A stretch of 13,801 bases of DNA from Bacteroidota bacterium. Lineage in GTDB: Bacteria; Bacteroidota; Bacteroidia; Bacteroidales; Prolixibacteraceae. Positions 12,429 through 13,801 of the stretch are shown piece by piece; position 1 is the stretch's first letter; the number at the start of each line of letters is the position of its first letter. A model generated the notes under the pieces. The model searched no databases. It had not been told where the DNA came from and worked only from the letters and a program-made list of their open reading frames with translations. The translations under genes and the position numbers were made by a program. The stretch lies in contig JABMPI010000249.1 in NCBI GenBank assembly GCA_013203755.1, positions 1 to 13,801 of the forward strand, given 5' to 3'.

Positions 12429-13660
12429 TGCCAAATAAAGGGAAAATGGATAAGTGCTCGTTTTGCGGGCGCGAGAAAAAAGAGGTAGATCTCTTAATTG
12501 CAGGGATTGATGGACATATTTGTGATCGTTGTGCAGAACAGGCTCACTCTATAATCGAGGAGGAAGTTAAAAAAGATGACTCTTTCGATCTGAAATCAGT
12601 TAAGCTTTTGAAACCAAAAGAGATAAAAGAGTTTGTGGATCAATATGTAATTGGACAAGATCAAGCAAAAAAAACTCTTGCAGTTTCGGTTTACAACCAT
12701 TACAAAAGGCTTACACAGCGCATTGATGATGATGAAACTGAAATTGAAAAATCGAATATAATTCTTGTTGGTGAAACCGGAACTGGCAAAACACTTTTAG
12801 CGCGTACCATTGCTAAAATGTTACATGTTCCGTTTACAATTGTTGATGCCACAGTTTTAACCGAAGCCGGTTATGTTGGAGAAGACATTGAAAGCCTTTT
12901 AACCCGTTTGTTACAAGCAGCCGACTACAATGTGGAAGCTGCAGAACGTGGAATTGTATTTATCGACGAATTAGATAAAATCGCACGAAAAAGCGATAAT
13001 CCTTCAATTACCCGAGATGTTTCAGGTGAAGGTGTTCAGCAAGGATTGTTGAAACTTTTGGAAGGTTCTATTGTAAACGTACCACCGCAGGGAGGACGAA
13101 AACATCCGGAACAAAAACTTATTCCACTGGATACAAAAAATATCCTTTTTATTTGTGGTGGAGCTTTCGATGGAATTGAGCGCAAAATTGCAAACCGGTT
13201 AAACACAAAAGTTATTGGTTATAGTGCAGCTAAAAATGCTGACCGTATCGAGCGTGAAAATCTTCTTCAATACATTTCTCCCCAGGATTTAAAATCATTT
13301 GGGTTAATTCCTGAAATTATTGGTCGTTTACCGGTTCTTACTTATCTGGATCCGTTGGATGAAAAAACATTGCGAAGTATTTTAACTGAACCTAAAAACT
13401 CGGTAATCAGGCAATACAAGAAGCTATTTAAAATAGATGGAATTGAATTAGATTTCGAGGAGGATGCATTGCTTTATATAGTAGAAAAAGCCATTGAATT
13501 TAAACTCGGTGCGCGTGGGCTACGATCCATCTGCGAAAGTATAATGATTGATGCCATGTTTGATTCACCTTCAGAAAAAATTGACAATCTGTTTATTTCA
13601 AAAGAATACGCAGAGAGAAAGATCAACAGATCGAATATTCAGCGATTAAAAGCTAGTTAA
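12428..13660 (+). CDS. clpX: ClpX, AAA+ unfoldase of the ClpXP protease
   Basis: A 410-residue hexameric unfoldase that recognises, unfolds and feeds substrates to ClpP. The N-terminal zinc-binding dimerisation domain has C10, C13, C32 and C35. The AAA+ module has Walker A GETGTGKT (115-122), the pore loop GYVGED (148-153), Walker B IVFIDELDK (176-184), the RKH loop at 224-226 and sensor 2 GARGLRS (361-367). The ClpP-docking loop reads IGY (263-265) where E. coli has IGF. Length is normal. The start overlaps the clpP stop by one base. A good terminator follows 7 nt after the stop. Confidence 0.97.
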   Translation: MPNKGKMDKCSFCGREKKEVDLLIAGIDGHICDRCAEQAHSIIEEEVKKDDSFDLKSVKLLKPKEIKEFVDQYVIGQDQAKKTLAVSVYNHYKRLTQRIDDDETEIEKSNIILVGETGTGKTLLARTIAKMLHVPFTIVDATVLTEAGYVGEDIESLLTRLLQAADYNVEAAERGIVFIDELDKIARKSDNPSITRDVSGEGVQQGLLKLLEGSIVNVPPQGGRKHPEQKLIPLDTKNILFICGGAFDGIERKIANRLNTKVIGYSAAKNADRIERENLLQYISPQDLKSFGLIPEIIGRLPVLTYLDPLDEKTLRSILTEPKNSVIRQYKKLFKIDGIELDFEEDALLYIVEKAIEFKLGARGLRSICESIMIDAMFDSPSEKIDNLFISKEYAERKINRSNIQRLKAS

Positions 13661-13667
13661 ATATTTT

Positions 13668-13694
13668 AAGCCGGATAATTTGTCCGGCTTTTTT
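13668..13694 (+). terminator. intrinsic terminator of clpP-clpX
   Basis: AAGCCGGA at 13668-13675 pairs with TCCGGCTT at 13683-13690 (8 bp, 7-nt loop), GC-rich in the core and running into a six-T tract at 13689-13694. It begins 7 nt after the clpX stop. Confidence 0.92.
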
Positions 13695-13729
13695 ATTCTC
13701 TTATTTTCGCCTAAATTTTATGTACTAAT

Positions 13730-13801
13730 CTAAGTGAAAGGTTTTAAATAACTTCCCCATTCTGACTCGTTCTTTTTCCCTTTCTCTTCATTAAAATTTT
13801 G
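13730..13801 (-). CDS. possible C-terminal end of a leftward gene entering from the right edge
   Basis: On the minus strand a frame open to the right edge ends at TAG (13732-13730) after 23 residues, about QNFNEEKGKKNESEWGSYL and then KPFT. Its hydrophilic, tryptophan-containing composition looks like a real protein tail. A gene convergent with clpX would fit the layout. A second minus-strand frame is open for 18 residues. Too short to identify. Confidence 0.35.
   Translation of the reverse strand, partial: QNFNEEKGKKNESEWGSYLKPFT

Overview
The window looks like chromosomal DNA from a free-living member of the Bacteroidota, most likely the Bacteroidales/Marinilabiliales side of the phylum (an inference from overall protein character, not from a search). 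Three things support this. The DNA is AT-rich. Several genes are preceded by the Bacteroidota-type -7 hexamer family TAnnTTTG rather than a TATAAT box. One lipoprotein carries an acidic stretch right after the lipidated cysteine, of the kind that sends lipoproteins to the cell surface in this phylum.

Left part (1-5033). Five genes run leftward: an RluB-type 23S rRNA pseudouridine synthase, an ECF sigma factor, a four-helix membrane protein starting 2 nt after the sigma gene, a GlmM-type phosphohexose mutase, and a secreted glycoside-hydrolase-like TIM-barrel protein. A very clear terminator separates the last two. The sigma/membrane pair is probably a regulator with its membrane partner.

Middle (5275-8975). 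A TIGR00266/AIM24-family protein runs rightward and converges on a leftward pair: a lipoprotein of unknown function and a dGTP triphosphohydrolase (dgt). A SpoU/TrmH-type RNA methyltransferase is divergent from the lipoprotein gene. Short degenerate repeats with inverted symmetry occupy both gaps flanking dgt.

Right part (8976-13801). oxyR, encoding a peroxide-sensing LysR-type regulator with both redox cysteines, is preceded by a plausible OxyR operator. Then come tRNA-Leu(UAG), trigger factor (tig), clpP and clpX. tig and clpPX form the classic protein-quality-control cluster: a ribosome-bound chaperone beside the ClpXP protease. A strong terminator stands between tig and clpP and contains a -7 promoter element in its 5' arm. 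clpP and clpX overlap by one base. Partial reading frames may enter at both window edges.

Most of the window is housekeeping, and I do not see a complete new defence, mobile or biosynthetic system. The most interesting signals are regulatory: the ECF sigma gene starts at a UUG codon buried in a 9-bp inverted repeat, an OxyR-like site overlaps the oxyR promoter, and a terminator and promoter overlap ahead of clpP.
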